From Fimbriimonadales bacterium (GTDB lineage: Bacteria; Armatimonadota; Fimbriimonadia; Fimbriimonadales; GBS-DC): a DNA stretch of 64,000 nt. Positions 63,703 through 64,000 of this stretch are shown piece after piece. The first letter of the stretch is position 1, and every line of letters starts with the position of its first letter. The stretch covers positions 62,001-126,000 of the forward strand of contig BPGO01000008.1 in assembly GCA_026003075.1 (NCBI GenBank), in the 5' to 3' direction. The position numbers and the translations under genes were made by a program. The notes under the pieces are model-generated. The model did no database searches. It was not told the DNA's origin and saw only the letters and a program-made list of their open reading frames with translations.

Positions 63703-63995
63703 CGTGACCAGCTACCAGAACGGATGCTAAAAGGAAGCAAAAAGAAAACCACTGTCCACAGGGTGACTCCCACGAGGACCACCAGCCATTCACTCGTTGG
63801 AATGCCCCCACTTTTGAGGATTGCCCATGTCCCCGCCAACATAGCTACTACCGAAAGCACGGAGTCCGCTACGAAAACTTTTTTATCGGATGCACGCGCC
63901 TTAAATCGTATCACCAGCAGTATCTGGTTCGCTATGCCAAGAAAAACTACGAACAGCCCCACTATGAAGAGAGCATCTCGGAGTGCCTCAGTCAC
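63690..63995 (-). CDS. Second small membrane protein, candidate immunity protein (may extend past the window)
   Basis: 101 aa from a GTG at 63995, near the window edge, so the true start could lie beyond. It has three to four hydrophobic helices (~8-28, ~42-60, ~68-90) and ends GSWSRWKK, like the WSRFAKED end of the 62798 protein. It overlaps the RHS-tip ORF by 13 nt. It may belong to a second tip just outside the window. Confidence 0.55.
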   Translation of the reverse strand: MTEALRDALFIVGLFVVFLGIANQILLVIRFKARASDKKVFVADSVLSVVAMLAGTWAILKSGGIPTSEWLVVLVGVTLWTVVFFLLPFSIRSGSWSRWKK

Positions 63996-64000
63996 GTTTC

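Overview
The window looks like a chromosomal contig of a GC-rich, diderm-like bacterium, most probably Armatimonadota (Fimbriimonadales-like). The strongest clue is four prepilin/DUF1559 genes; those at 29.6 and 55.2 kb carry the N-terminus [20 protein letters not shown] followed by FPVFAQARE, a form I associate with that phylum. Other clues are dockerin-like repeats of the form DVNxDGxVDDADLLxVLFNFG in four secreted proteins, a PEP-CTERM protein and a Thermus-like tmRNA tag (ANTNYALAA). The phylum is an inference from family knowledge, not from a search.

Layout. 0-8 kb: end of a dockerin protein, a Tat-exported Gfo/Idh/MocA oxidoreductase, secA, and an operon of a coiled-coil membrane protein, a SurA-like lipoprotein and a MazG fusion. 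8-14.4 kb: LTXXQ protein, secreted beta-rich protein, an ECF sigma/anti-sigma/membrane operon, GNAT and a mannosidase-like fragment, and pilT. 14.5-18.8 kb: a sulfide-oxidation cluster (sulfide:quinone reductase, DUF3365 c-haem protein, persulfide dioxygenase-rhodanese, divergent TauE/SafE). 18.8-28.3 kb: hybrid histidine kinase, SIS protein, OsmC, PlsC, PIG-L deacetylase, tRNA-Ser, ornithine cyclodeaminase homologue, DUF1501 and glucoamylase-like proteins. 28.4-38 kb: two dockerin proteins, a LacI regulator with a probable operator, a pilin, thiE, ilvE, a McsA-like zinc ribbon, a PEP-CTERM protein and thiolase.

38-48.7 kb is a co-directional accessory island on the minus strand. It holds two ECF-like sigma factors, several small Cys-rich secreted proteins, a DUF1573 protein and a truncated copy, a thioredoxin-fold protein, prepilins, a paralogous family of large secreted proteins, an O-antigen-ligase-like protein, decayed copies and direct repeats. 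I regard it as the best candidate for an undescribed system. 48.9-62.5 kb is mostly housekeeping: TPR protein, ruvA, fused peroxiredoxin, pyrB/pyrR, dockerin protein, pilin, M28 and M48 peptidases, ssrA, SDR, tRNA-Glu, alpha/beta hydrolase, guaB. The right edge (62.5-64 kb) is an RHS tip/immunity array.

Two themes run across the window. First, nine genes begin 6-9 nt downstream of a good -10 box, often preceded by GG or GGG, so leaderless mRNAs look common. Second, at least eight small indels interrupt otherwise conserved genes. They may be real decay, slippage or assembly error, and those genes are listed as pseudogenes for that reason.
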